Origin: DATFVA01 sp963771705
GTDB lineage: Bacteria; Bacteroidota; Ignavibacteria; Ignavibacteriales; Ignavibacteriaceae
Reading direction: 5' to 3'
Assembly: GCA_963771705.1 (NCBI GenBank)
Contig: CAVYUP010000008.1
Location: 124,001-188,000 of the forward strand
Length of the DNA stretch: 64,000 bases
The first letter of the stretch is position 1; every line of letters begins with the position of its first letter. Position numbers and translations under genes: made by a program. Below the pieces are notes generated by a model. It was not told where the DNA came from, made no database searches, and was given only the letters and a program-made list of their open reading frames with translations. Positions 43,860 through 52,640 of the stretch are shown here, piece by piece.

Positions 43860-45947
43860 ATGCCAATGATGGCGAAAATGCGGAGTTTGGCCCCTGCTTT
43901 CATTATTTCCGTAGGTGCTCTTTTTGTTCTTTTTATGGTAATGTCTGATTCAAATGTGCTTGAGGCATTGGGCGGACATGCTAATTACATTGGCAAGGTA
44001 GATGGTGAAGAAATCTCCTACCAGGATTTTAATAACGTTCTTGAAAGACAGAGGGAACAATTAAGAAAGCAGAATGGTGAGGATCTGAATGAGGAACAAA
44101 CTCTTCAGCTGCGCAACCAGGTCTGGGATGCAATGGTTACCCAGATACTTCTTAAACAGGAAATAAACAAATACGGTATCAGCGTATCCGATCAGGAAAT
44201 AAAGGATATTATACTCGGCGATAATCCCCCTGATTTTCTTAAACAAAATTTCATTGATTCTACAGGGAAGTTCAACAGGCAGCTGTATGAATCAGCCCTT
44301 TTTGATCCCCGGAATAAAGATGTTTTAATCCAGGCTGAAGAAGGAGTACGGCAGACAAGACTGAATCAAAAACTCCAGAGCCTTGTTTTTGCTTCTGTAA
44401 CGGTTAGCGAGGATGAAATACGAAGGGAATTTATCGATCAGAATACAAAAATAACTGCCGATTATGTACTGGCTCCGCTTTTCCTGTTCCCCGACTCATC
44501 ATTTAATGTTACTGATGAAGATATTAAAGATTACTACAATAATAATCTTGATAAGTTTAGTGTTGTTGCACAGAGAAAAGTTAAGTATGTGTTATTCCCT
44601 TTCAAGGCTTCTGCGGAAGATTCTAATTTCGCCAAAAAAAATCTTGAAATTGTTGCTGAAAAATTCGGTCAGGATACATCAGATTTCAAATCCCTGGCTG
44701 AGAATTACGCTTCTTCACCGGTGACAACTGATACTCTCTCGATGTCTCAGTTCCCTAAAGAAATTACAGGTAAGATCGAAAAGGCACAGAAGGGACAAGT
44801 AATTGGTCCCGTTTCTACCCCCCAGGGTTATGTGCTCTACCACCTGATAGGAACTCTGCCTTCTGATAAGCCTGAAGTGAGAGCTTCACATATTCTAATA
44901 AACCAGTATGGAAATTCTCAGCGGAATAAAGAGGAGGCAATGAAGCTTTACAACCAGCTGAAGAGCGGGGCAGATTTTGCAAAGCTTGCAGAAGAGTATT
45001 CCCGCGATCCGGGCAGTGCTAAGAACGGCGGTGACCTCGGGTGGTTCAGTAAGGGCATGATGGTTCCTGAATTTGAAAAAGTAGCATTGAATGCTAAACC
45101 GGGAGTTGTGCAGGAACCGGTAGAAACACAGTTTGGATACCACATTATTAAAGTAACCGATAAATCAGATAAAAAATATATCGTACAGAAAATTGTAAGT
45201 CCTCTTGATGTTTCCGCTACTACAAAAGATTTACTTCAGTCACAGGCTCAGGATTTTGCTTTTATCGCAAAAAAGAACGGGTTCGAGAGTGAAGCTAAAT
45301 TAATGAATTACAAGGTTCAGGAATCAGGAGCCTTCCAGGAAGATGCTGCGGCTATCCCCGGTTTGGGTCAGAACAAAAATATTTCTGAATTTGCTTTTAG
45401 TAATGATAAAAATACTGTAAGCGAACCTTTCAGGCTAACCTCAGGTTATGCGGTTGTTATGGTTTCTGATGTTACCAATGAAGGTGTGAAACCTTTTGAT
45501 GAAGTTAAAGATAATATCAAACCTTTGGTGATTCGTGAGAAACAGTATGCTAAAGCCAAACAGCTGATTGAAGAGGTTAAGCAGAAAGTTGACGGCGATT
45601 TAAGCAAGGCTCAAACAATTAATCCCAAGTTAACTTATAACCAGGCAAAGGATTTTACGCCTGCAGGTACAGTTCCGGGATTGGGTAAAGACTGGGGATT
45701 CATTGAAACATCACTGAAAGCCCCATTAAACAAGGTAACTGGCCCTGTGCATGGATACCGGGGTGATTACCTTATTAAAGTTACAAACAGAACTCCTTTT
45801 GATTCTTCAAAGTATGAAATACAAAGGAATTCAATCAGGGATAAGATAATTAGACAGAAACAGAGTACAGTTCTTAATCAATGGATTGAAGAACTCAAGA
45901 AGAAAGCTGATATTGTTGATAACAGGAGTCAGTTTTTCGGTCAATAA
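43860..45947 (+). CDS. membrane-anchored peptidyl-prolyl isomerase (PpiD/SurA-like foldase)
   Basis: A 695-residue periplasmic chaperone-isomerase with one N-terminal membrane helix (about 10-30) and a SurA_N-type helical region (VDGEEISYQDFNNVLERQREQLRKQ). Parvulin (rotamase) domains follow; the clearest covers about 338-435 (EVRASHILINQYGN, FAKLAEEYSRDPGSAKNGGDLGWFSKGMMVPEFEKV, QFGYHIIKV). Earlier at about 225-325 is a second, degenerate one. It probably helps outer-membrane proteins fold; an outer-membrane protein gene follows after a terminator. ATG 43860 with GGAGAG upstream. Confidence 0.9.
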   Translation: MPMMAKMRSLAPAFIISVGALFVLFMVMSDSNVLEALGGHANYIGKVDGEEISYQDFNNVLERQREQLRKQNGEDLNEEQTLQLRNQVWDAMVTQILLKQEINKYGISVSDQEIKDIILGDNPPDFLKQNFIDSTGKFNRQLYESALFDPRNKDVLIQAEEGVRQTRLNQKLQSLVFASVTVSEDEIRREFIDQNTKITADYVLAPLFLFPDSSFNVTDEDIKDYYNNNLDKFSVVAQRKVKYVLFPFKASAEDSNFAKKNLEIVAEKFGQDTSDFKSLAENYASSPVTTDTLSMSQFPKEITGKIEKAQKGQVIGPVSTPQGYVLYHLIGTLPSDKPEVRASHILINQYGNSQRNKEEAMKLYNQLKSGADFAKLAEEYSRDPGSAKNGGDLGWFSKGMMVPEFEKVALNAKPGVVQEPVETQFGYHIIKVTDKSDKKYIVQKIVSPLDVSATTKDLLQSQAQDFAFIAKKNGFESEAKLMNYKVQESGAFQEDAAAIPGLGQNKNISEFAFSNDKNTVSEPFRLTSGYAVVMVSDVTNEGVKPFDEVKDNIKPLVIREKQYAKAKQLIEEVKQKVDGDLSKAQTINPKLTYNQAKDFTPAGTVPGLGKDWGFIETSLKAPLNKVTGPVHGYRGDYLIKVTNRTPFDSSKYEIQRNSIRDKIIRQKQSTVLNQWIEELKKKADIVDNRSQFFGQ

Positions 45948-45968
45948 GAAATAAATAATTCTTTCTAT

Positions 45969-46012
45969 ACCCCTGTTTAGAAGCTGAGTCTATGAACAGG
46001 GGTTTTGTTTTT
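45969..46012 (+). terminator. Rho-independent terminator after the foldase gene
   Basis: ACCCCTGTT (45969-45977) pairs with AACAGGGGT (45995-46003), with a 17-base loop and TTTTGTTTTT after the stem. It separates the foldase gene from the outer-membrane protein gene. Confidence 0.85.
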
Positions 46013-46032
46013 AAATTAAAAATAGCCACGGG

Positions 46033-46746
46033 ATGTTTTTAAAATACCCTTTAATATTACTTCTGCTGCTGTCTTCGAATGCGGAGGCTCAGTTTGTTAG
46101 TAAACATTTTAGTATTGGGGTAAACGGCGTTTATACTACCGGTGCTCGGGTATATCTTAATCCTAATTCTTCCGACCCCGTTCTTCGAAATAATGCTTTT
46201 GAGATCGGCGGCATTTTTAATCCGGCCGTGGATCTTCGTTACAGAATTACGGATGATATTATCGTCGGTATCAGTACTGAATATATGAAAGCCACAGCCG
46301 CTGGTCCTAACATTACCGCCTTTTCAGGAAATTCAACTGTTACGATCGATGTTAATGACGGATTCCTCCTTATACCTTTAGAAGCATCAGGCTATTACAT
46401 ACTCCCATTCTCCACCGAAAAATTTAAATTCCTTATGGGAGGGGGAGCGGGTTATTACTATGGTGAGCATATCAGGGAATTCGGCGATGCTTCAGTCTCT
46501 ACTGTTAGTCGTGACTTTGCCTACGGTATACAGGTTTCTGTTTCCATGGATTACCTGATCCGTGATGATATAACGGTGCATTCCGAAATGAAATTCAGAG
46601 ACCCTCAATTTAAAGTAAAAAGTGCTTACGATAAGCTTGAGGTAAATTATAATAATCAGAAAATAGTCCTTGCACAGAAAACCTTCGATTCAAAAATTGA
46701 TGTTGATGGTGTTACCTTCATTCTGGGATTATCCTTCCTCTTTTAA
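46033..46746 (+). CDS. outer-membrane beta-barrel protein
   Basis: A 237-residue protein with a signal peptide (about 1-19, LLLLSSNAEAQ) and alternating amphipathic strands: HFSIGVNGVYTTGARV, DLRYRITDDIIVGISTEYM, YILPFSTEKFKFLMGGGAGYYYG and ending VDGVTFILGLSFLF, with a terminal Phe that is the usual barrel end. It is an OmpW/OprF-type small barrel with about eight strands. Cargo unknown. It starts 20 bases past the foldase terminator, so its own promoter should lie within or just before that terminator. Confidence 0.8.
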   Translation: MFLKYPLILLLLLSSNAEAQFVSKHFSIGVNGVYTTGARVYLNPNSSDPVLRNNAFEIGGIFNPAVDLRYRITDDIIVGISTEYMKATAAGPNITAFSGNSTVTIDVNDGFLLIPLEASGYYILPFSTEKFKFLMGGGAGYYYGEHIREFGDASVSTVSRDFAYGIQVSVSMDYLIRDDITVHSEMKFRDPQFKVKSAYDKLEVNYNNQKIVLAQKTFDSKIDVDGVTFILGLSFLF

Positions 46747-46839
46747 CAGGAACTTTAATTCATTATTAAATCCTTATATCATGATTATCTAATGACATCC
46801 CGCTCTATGTAACATATGTACTGCATCCACATGCTGATT

Positions 46840-46877
46840 ATTCAGAATAGATTATTCTCCTGCTTCTGAATTTTTTT
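46840..46877 (+). terminator. terminator-like hairpin directly upstream of aroK
   Basis: ATTCAGAA (46840-46847) pairs with TTCTGAAT (46864-46871), followed by T7. It is 93 bases after the outer-membrane protein stop and only 17 bases before the aroK ATG, so it could end the upstream transcript or act as an attenuator for aroK. Confidence 0.6.
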
Positions 46878-46893
46878 ATTAAGTTTGTAACCA

Positions 46894-47427
46894 ATGAAAG
46901 ATGATATTATTTACCTGGCCGGATTTATGGGTGCGGGTAAAAGCACAATTGGACCAATTCTGGCAAACACACTCGGATGGAATTTTTATGATCTGGACCG
47001 CGTGATTGAAAAAAGTGAAGGAAAGAAAGTCAGAGAAATATTTGAAACCGCGGGTGAGAGTTATTTCAGGAGGATCGAGCGCGAACACCTTGAAAGAATT
47101 TCCTCCGAGCATAAAGTTATAATTTCTCTGGGGGGAGGGACGATGAGTAACGAAGACAACCTCGTTTTTCTTAAAAAGACTGGTAAAATATTTTATCTGA
47201 AAGCTTCGCAGGAAGCTATATATAAAAGACTTAAGTTTAAACGTGATCGTCCTGCTTTGCATATCAACGGTGATTTCCCTGAGTCAGGTGAGCAGTTGAT
47301 GGAATTAATTAATAAGCTTTTGAATGAGAGAGAAAAATTCTATCTTTTAGCCGATCACATTATTCTTACTGATAATATTCCCGTCGGTAGAACCGTAGAT
47401 CGAATTGCAAGATTAATATCAAAATAA
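46894..47427 (+). CDS. aroK: shikimate kinase
   Basis: A 177-residue P-loop kinase that phosphorylates shikimate at O3 in aromatic amino acid synthesis. Walker A is LAGFMGAGKSTIGPILA (about 6-22); the shikimate site is seen in FYDLDRVIEKSEG, REIFETAGESYFRRIERE and the ISLGGGTMS motif, with the lid arginine in KRDRPAL. Length is normal. It is followed 18 bases later by aroB, the usual aroK-aroB pairing. Confidence 0.95.
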   Translation: MKDDIIYLAGFMGAGKSTIGPILANTLGWNFYDLDRVIEKSEGKKVREIFETAGESYFRRIEREHLERISSEHKVIISLGGGTMSNEDNLVFLKKTGKIFYLKASQEAIYKRLKFKRDRPALHINGDFPESGEQLMELINKLLNEREKFYLLADHIILTDNIPVGRTVDRIARLISK

Positions 47428-47445
47428 ATAATCAGGAATAATTCT

Positions 47446-48540
47446 TTGAAAAAGATAAATGTGGAGGTATCGGATTCTTCCTATCCGGTATTTGCCGGCA
47501 GAGGAATACTGGCTCACCTGAAGCCTCAACTAAAGAAGTATGCCCGTTTTAATAATTTTTTTATCGTTATCGACCGGAATGTTGCGAAGCACCATTTGAA
47601 AAGTGTAAGGAAAGCAATCGGCAGACGCAAAAAAATATTTTATTACGAATTGAAACCGGGTGAGAACTCCAAATCACATGAACAGTTAAAAAGAATTTAT
47701 GACTCCCTGATAAAAAATAATTTTGGCAGGGATACTATACTTATTTCAATAGGCGGCGGTGTAACCGGAGATCTCGCCGGATATTCGGCAGCTACATACA
47801 TGCGGGGGCTGCAGCTGATAAATATACCTACAACCCTGCTTTCTGCTGTGGATAGTTCTATCGGCGGTAAAACGGCTGTGAATTTTAACGGATATAAAAA
47901 TGTGATCGGCGCTTTCTATCAGCCCGATATGGTGTTGATAGATTCGGATTTTCTTAAAACTCTTCCCTCCAAAGAATATATAGCTGGTATGGGCGAAGTT
48001 ATTAAATATGCCTATATCTCTTCTCCTGAATTGTACAACCTTGTTAATGAAAACTTCGATAGTATAAGGCTTAAGGATGAGAAGATAACAGACGAGATAA
48101 TCCTGAAATGCGCGGCTATTAAGGCGGGCGTTGTTTCCAGTGATGAGCAGGAAAACGGACTTAGAAAAATTCTTAACTTCGGTCATACTTTCGGACATGC
48201 TATCGAATCAGCCTCCGGTTTTAAAGTAAGACATGGCTTCTGCGTAATTTATGGAATCGTTGCTGAATTATTTCTTTCTAATAAAATCGGAGTTTTGTCG
48301 CGGAGGAAACTGGTGAAATACCTGGAACTTCCCGGAAAATTCAGACTGAAGAATATACTTGATAATTTTGATTTTGAAGATATTTACCAGATAATGCTCT
48401 CAGATAAGAAGAACCGCAACGGGAAGATCAATTTCGTTCTGCTTTCTGACCTTGGTAAAATCCTGCTCGATGTTGAAGCAGGGAAGAGGGATATTATGTA
48501 CGCTTATGATAGGGCCCGAAAATTCTTTGATAAAAGTTAA
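47446..48540 (+). CDS. aroB: 3-dehydroquinate synthase
   Basis: A 364-residue NAD-dependent enzyme converting DAHP to 3-dehydroquinate, the second step of the shikimate pathway. Motifs: ISIGGGVTGDLAGYSAATYMRGLQLINIPTTLL region (NAD and substrate), VDSSIGGKTAVNF, the zinc ligands in GMGEVIKYAY and NFGHTFGHAIES, and MLSDKKNRNGKINFVLL. The start is TTG 47446; there is no upstream ATG in frame. It is the last gene before the structured tandem element. Confidence 0.95.
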   Translation: MKKINVEVSDSSYPVFAGRGILAHLKPQLKKYARFNNFFIVIDRNVAKHHLKSVRKAIGRRKKIFYYELKPGENSKSHEQLKRIYDSLIKNNFGRDTILISIGGGVTGDLAGYSAATYMRGLQLINIPTTLLSAVDSSIGGKTAVNFNGYKNVIGAFYQPDMVLIDSDFLKTLPSKEYIAGMGEVIKYAYISSPELYNLVNENFDSIRLKDEKITDEIILKCAAIKAGVVSSDEQENGLRKILNFGHTFGHAIESASGFKVRHGFCVIYGIVAELFLSNKIGVLSRRKLVKYLELPGKFRLKNILDNFDFEDIYQIMLSDKKNRNGKINFVLLSDLGKILLDVEAGKRDIMYAYDRARKFFDKS

Positions 48541-48544
48541 GGTT

Positions 48545-48725
48545 CGGTTTAAAGGAGAAACTGTCGGATCTTTGAGGGTGAAAATCCGACAGTTCGTGTG
48601 TCATTTATGGAGGGGGTACTATGCAAAAAACTATTTTCTATTTTCGCAGTAGAAGACTCAACTAATATGCCATTTAAAAAGACGGCAAAATCGTCTGAAA
48701 ATTAGTACGACTTATTTTGCAATGT
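48545..48725 (+). ncRNA. candidate structured RNA element, unit A
   Basis: Unit A is the first of two tandem diverged copies between aroB and nadA. It opens CGGTTTAAAGGAG, then a perfect 10-bp stem ACTGTCGGAT (48560-48569) with ATCCGACAGT (48584-48593), then GGAGGGGGTACTATGC (48609-48624), AGAAGACTCAACTAATATGC-CATTT (to about 48675), a small extra hairpin (GACG/CGTC near 48681-48695) and AGTACG...TTTTGCA (48704-48721). The stem has no T tract, so it is not a plain terminator. RNA function is inferred from the covariation with unit B. Confidence 0.55.
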
Positions 48726-48772
48726 AAGAATTACTTTACGTAATTACCTTTTTACATGAAGTTTTGAATTGG

Positions 48773-48909
48773 CGGTTTAAAAAAGGAACTGCCGGAAATT
48801 TATCGCAAATCCGGCAGTCTGAATTGGAAGGGTGTTATGCTTAAACTATGAACTACTTCGCGTTAGAAAGGTCAAGTACTATGCCATTTCATAAAGTACG
48901 TTTTTTGCA
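48773..48909 (+). ncRNA. candidate structured RNA element, unit B
   Basis: Unit B repeats the order of unit A: CGGTTTAAA, stem ACTGCCGGA (48788-48796) with TCCGGCAGT (48810-48818), GGAAGGGTGTTATGC (48826-48840), CGCGTTAGAAAGGTCAAGTA then CTATGCCATTT, and AAAGTACGTTTTTTGCA. At the fifth stem position the T-A pair of unit A is replaced by C-G, a compensatory change. The extra hairpin of unit A is missing here. It ends about 80 bases before the nadA start. Confidence 0.55.
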
Positions 48910-48989
48910 TAATTTCAAATATCTCGATCTCATAATAAGATAATATCTTTTAACCCTTATTATTTTGATACTAAAGTAGGAGTTTCCGT

Positions 48990-49934
48990 ATGCTGGAAGG
49001 TGAAAGCATCGTTGATATAAATCTTGAAGAAGAAATATCCAGATTAAGGAAGGATCTTAACGCTGTTATCCTGGCTCATTATTATCAGGAATCTGATATA
49101 CAGGACATTGCTGATTTTGTAGGCGACAGTCTTGATCTGGCCAGGAAAGCAAAATCGACCACAGCAGATGTTATCGTTTTTGCGGGAGTTCATTTTATGG
49201 CTGAAACTGCCAAGATATTGAATCCTGACAAACTTGTACTGCTCCCCGACCTTGAAGCAGGCTGCTCACTGGCTGAAAGCTGTCCCGCCCCTCTGTTTAA
49301 AGCGTTTCGTGAAAAGCATCCCGATCATATCTCGATAACTTACATTAATTGTACGGCAGAGGTAAAGGCTCTAAGTGATATTATATGCACATCCAGCAAT
49401 GCTGAAAAAATTATTCATCAGATTCCTTCTGAACAGCCGATACTCTTTGCTCCTGATAGAAATCTTGGAAGATACCTGATGAAAAAGACGGGAAGGGAGA
49501 TGCTTCTGTGGGATGGCTCATGCATCGTGCATGAAACTTTCAGTGAAAGGAAGCTTATTGATTTGAAGCTTGAACATCCTGAGGCAAAGATAATTGCGCA
49601 TCCGGAATGTGAAGAGATAGTTCTTAACAGAGCTGATTTCATAGGTTCAACCAGCAAATTATTGAAGTTCGTGCAGGAGGATAAGTCAGATAAGTTTATC
49701 GTTGCAACAGAGTCGGGCATACTCCATCAGATGAAAAAACTGGTCCCCGGCAAAACACTCATTCCTGCTCCCCCTGAAGAAAACTGCAGCTGCAATGAAT
49801 GCCCTTATATGAAGCTCAACACAATGGAAAAGCTCTATTTAAGTATGAAGAATAAAAAACCTGAAATCAGTCTGGACCCCGCCCTGATGAAACGGGCATT
49901 AAAACCTATCGGGAGAATGCTGGAAATGAGTTAA
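48990..49934 (+). CDS. nadA: quinolinate synthase
   Basis: A 314-residue [4Fe-4S] enzyme that condenses iminoaspartate with dihydroxyacetone phosphate to quinolinate for de novo NAD synthesis. The three cluster cysteines fall at the expected places: AGCSLAESC (about 91), LWDGSCIVHE (about 178) and NCSCNECPYM (about 265). Other marks are AHYYQESDIQDIADFVGDSL, FAGVHFMAETAKIL and HPECEEIVLNRADFIGSTS. AGGAG at 48978-48982 precedes ATG 48990. nadB and nadC are not nearby, so nadA stands alone behind the tandem element. Confidence 0.96.
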   Translation: MLEGESIVDINLEEEISRLRKDLNAVILAHYYQESDIQDIADFVGDSLDLARKAKSTTADVIVFAGVHFMAETAKILNPDKLVLLPDLEAGCSLAESCPAPLFKAFREKHPDHISITYINCTAEVKALSDIICTSSNAEKIIHQIPSEQPILFAPDRNLGRYLMKKTGREMLLWDGSCIVHETFSERKLIDLKLEHPEAKIIAHPECEEIVLNRADFIGSTSKLLKFVQEDKSDKFIVATESGILHQMKKLVPGKTLIPAPPEENCSCNECPYMKLNTMEKLYLSMKNKKPEISLDPALMKRALKPIGRMLEMS

Positions 49935-49940
49935 CCTCTT

Positions 49941-51155
49941 TCAGCATTTATTAAGCACAACAGCAATAGTTGTTCCTTCTCCCGGAGAGGAATTCTTCAC
50001 GTAGATCTTTCCCCCGTGGTAGCCTTCTATTATTCGCCTGGAAAGACTTAACCCAAGTCCCCATCCTCTTCTCTTAGTGCTGTAGCCTGGTCTGAAGACA
50101 TCTTTTCTTCTTTTGTATTCTATTCCCTTGCCGTTATCAAAAACACAAACCTCAATGTGACCCTTTAAACTTGAAATCGATATAATAATTATACCCGATT
50201 TATGGTCGATCGCATCAAGAGAATTTTTTATAAGGTTCTCAATTACCCAGCCGAAGAGTTCAGAATTTATCTCGGCACAGAGATCTTTGTCTCCCTCAAT
50301 AGTAAGTTCCACGCTCTTTCCGTTAGGGAGTCTCCTTTGAAAATAATCAGTAATCTTCTTAACCTCTGTATAAACGTTTTTGGGTTTTATTTCAGGAGTG
50401 GAGCCTATCTTGGAAAACCTGTAGGTGATTTTATTAAGCTTTTCAACATCACTTCCTATTTCATCTGCAATATCGATTACCTTATCCGGATCGCGATAAT
50501 TTATCTTTAGCATTTCAAGCCATCCCATAAGGCTTGATATAGGCGTACCGAACTGATGTGCGGTTTCTTTAGCCATACCAACCCAGATATTGCTCTGCTC
50601 GCTTCGCTTAATACTGCTGAATCCTACATACCCTATAACAATGAAAAGGACGGCTATAATTATCTGAAAGTAGGGGTACAGCCGCAGCCTGTTTATTAGA
50701 TCGGAATCTCCATAATGGATCTTCTGCAGCACAAGCGTATCTTCGTAAGTAACAAGTATGGGCTTATGTGCCTCATCCATCTCCCTTACCTGCTGATTGA
50801 AGAACTTTTCCAGATCTTCCCTGGAAAGGGTAGAGTCGTATTTAATATTTCTTACATCCTTTATATCATGTCTGCTTTCAATTTTTACAAGGTTGTCGGG
50901 TCCCGTTGATATAAGGGGGAAATCTATCGGTTTGAGTATGTTGTCAAACAGGAATGTAATATCGGCGTTGGGCTCAGATGTATTGGCTACATATTCAATC
51001 CCCTTGGCGTAAAGTTCAACAATTGTTCTTTCCCTGTTCTGAAGAACCTTAACCAGGTTCTGTGTATAGTAGAGAGTTCCTACCGCTATAAGGAGGGCTA
51101 CAACAATAAGGCTGATTTTGATATTTAAGGTAGCGGGTCCGCCGGACATTTTCAT
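49941..51155 (-). CDS. membrane sensor histidine kinase
   Basis: A 404-residue inner-membrane kinase. Two membrane helices (about 11-30 and 166-184) flank a periplasmic sensor region of about 135 residues with no recognised fold. The phosphorylated histidine is in KETAHQFGTPISSLMGWLEML, a degenerate HisKA. The ATPase domain has the N box VIENLIKNSLDAI, G1 VCVFDNGKGIE and G2 RGWGLGLSLSRRIIEGYHGG. No response regulator gene is adjacent, so the partner is unknown. It is convergent with nadA, six bases away. Confidence 0.9.
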   Translation of the reverse strand: MKMSGGPATLNIKISLIVVALLIAVGTLYYTQNLVKVLQNRERTIVELYAKGIEYVANTSEPNADITFLFDNILKPIDFPLISTGPDNLVKIESRHDIKDVRNIKYDSTLSREDLEKFFNQQVREMDEAHKPILVTYEDTLVLQKIHYGDSDLINRLRLYPYFQIIIAVLFIVIGYVGFSSIKRSEQSNIWVGMAKETAHQFGTPISSLMGWLEMLKINYRDPDKVIDIADEIGSDVEKLNKITYRFSKIGSTPEIKPKNVYTEVKKITDYFQRRLPNGKSVELTIEGDKDLCAEINSELFGWVIENLIKNSLDAIDHKSGIIIISISSLKGHIEVCVFDNGKGIEYKRRKDVFRPGYSTKRRGWGLGLSLSRRIIEGYHGGKIYVKNSSPGEGTTIAVVLNKC

Positions 51156-51276
51156 TGAATGGTTCTACCCGGAATTATTAAAAAACAAAGCCAAGTATCG
51201 CACTTTTGGAAGTAAAAAATCCAGTCATATTTTTGGTTGAGAATGAGATTTGCCGGGGTTCCGGGGACTCATCCTG

Positions 51277-52548
51277 CTAAGCTATAAAAAAAGTCTGCTC
51301 TCTTTTAGGTCCGACAGATACGATCGTAATTTTCACACCAGTATGATTCGCAATAAATTCAAGGTATTCCTTAGCTTCAGAAGGAAGATCGGAATACGAC
51401 CTGCAGCCTGAAATATCTGAATTCCAGCCTTTAAAAGTCTCATACAACGGTTTCACTTTAGATAACCTCTGTACATCAGTCGGGTACGATTTTAACGATT
51501 TTCCGTTAAGTTCGTAACCTGTACATACCTTTATTTCACCAAAGGAGCCTAAGACATCCAGTTTGGTAATCGCAGCTTCTTCTATCCCGTTTATTGTTGC
51601 AGAGTACTTTACAAGGAAGGCATCAAACCAGCCGCATCTCCTTGGTCTGCCGGTGGTAGCTCCGAATTCTGCCCCAATCTTTCTGAGATTTTCACCAGTT
51701 TCGTCGGACAATTCTGTTGGAAAGGGTCCTAATCCAACTCTTGTTGTATATGCCTTAACTATACCGAATACAAGGCTGATCTTTGTGGGAGGAATACCGG
51801 TTCCCGTGCATGCACCTCCTGATGTGGGACTTGAAGAAGTAACGTATGGATAGGTGCCATGATCTACATCCAGAAGGGCTCCCTGAGCGCCTTCAAGCAG
51901 AATTGACTTTCCCTCGGCAATAGCGTTATTCAGGTAAGCGGGAACATCTTTAACGTATTTATCTATCGCCTTATCAAATTCAACATACTCTCTGATTATC
52001 TCTTCTACATCAAGTTCTGCATGGTTGTAAATTTTCTTCAGGAGATTATTCTTCTCTTTCAAATTCTCCCTGATTTTATCTTCAAGAACTTCTTTGTTCA
52101 GAAGATCGACAATTTTTATTCCTTTCCTCGCATACTTATCAATGTAGCAGGGCCCTATTCCACGGCCTGTAGTTCCAATTTTATTATCGTTATTTTCATT
52201 TATATTATCCAGCAGCTTATGATACGGCATAATTAAATGAGCGTTATGGCTGATAAACAACCTGCCTTCCACGCTGATTCCATGCTTTCGGAGAAGTTCT
52301 ATTTCATCCAGCAGCGCATTAGGGTCTATCACAACACCGTTTCCTATAACACATACTACATTTTCCCTCAGAATTCCCGAAGGAATAAGGTGAAGTATAT
52401 ATTGTTTGTCGCCTATGGTAACGGTATGTCCGGCATTGGCCCCGCCCTGGTAACGGGTTACTATATCATAGTTTTCGCTAAGGATGTCAACTATTTTGCC
52501 TTTGCCTTCATCACCCCACTGGCTTCCAACCAGAACAGTTACACGCAT
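51277..52548 (-). CDS. purA: adenylosuccinate synthetase
   Basis: A 423-residue GTP-dependent enzyme that makes adenylosuccinate from IMP and aspartate. Motifs: VLVGSQWGDEGKGKIVDIL (P loop, catalytic Asp), RYQGGANAGHTV, GTTGRGIGPCYIDK, LEGAQGALLDVDHGTYPYVTSS and the C-terminal TTGRPRRCGWFD. Length is standard. The ATG is preceded by the GAGTATC stretch rather than a strong Shine-Dalgarno. It is downstream of the STAS gene on the same strand but separated by a terminator. Confidence 0.97.
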   Translation of the reverse strand: MRVTVLVGSQWGDEGKGKIVDILSENYDIVTRYQGGANAGHTVTIGDKQYILHLIPSGILRENVVCVIGNGVVIDPNALLDEIELLRKHGISVEGRLFISHNAHLIMPYHKLLDNINENNDNKIGTTGRGIGPCYIDKYARKGIKIVDLLNKEVLEDKIRENLKEKNNLLKKIYNHAELDVEEIIREYVEFDKAIDKYVKDVPAYLNNAIAEGKSILLEGAQGALLDVDHGTYPYVTSSSPTSGGACTGTGIPPTKISLVFGIVKAYTTRVGLGPFPTELSDETGENLRKIGAEFGATTGRPRRCGWFDAFLVKYSATINGIEEAAITKLDVLGSFGEIKVCTGYELNGKSLKSYPTDVQRLSKVKPLYETFKGWNSDISGCRSYSDLPSEAKEYLEFIANHTGVKITIVSVGPKREQTFFIA

Positions 52549-52583
52549 TTGATACTCTTATTTTATAATTTTGATCAAAATAA

Positions 52584-52608
52584 AAACTCCGAATAAAATC
52601 CGGAGTTT
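52584..52608 (-). terminator. Rho-independent terminator of the STAS gene
   Basis: AAACTCCG (52584-52591) pairs with CGGAGTTT (52601-52608). On the minus strand the stem runs into TTTTTATTTTG, so it ends transcription from the STAS gene before purA. Confidence 0.85.
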
Positions 52609-52640
52609 AAAACTACACAAAACCTTATTTATGAGGAAAT

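Noticed and set aside
48560..48593. Strong hairpin after aroB as a terminator
   Set aside because: No T tract follows, and the same stem with a compensatory change recurs 228 bases downstream.
48621..48665. 14-residue leader peptide (MQKTIFYFRSRRLN) behind GGAGGGGG in unit A
   Set aside because: The matching ATGC in unit B gives only four codons and the downstream block is in another frame, so a peptide is not conserved; the GGAGGG-like block is better read as part of the RNA element.
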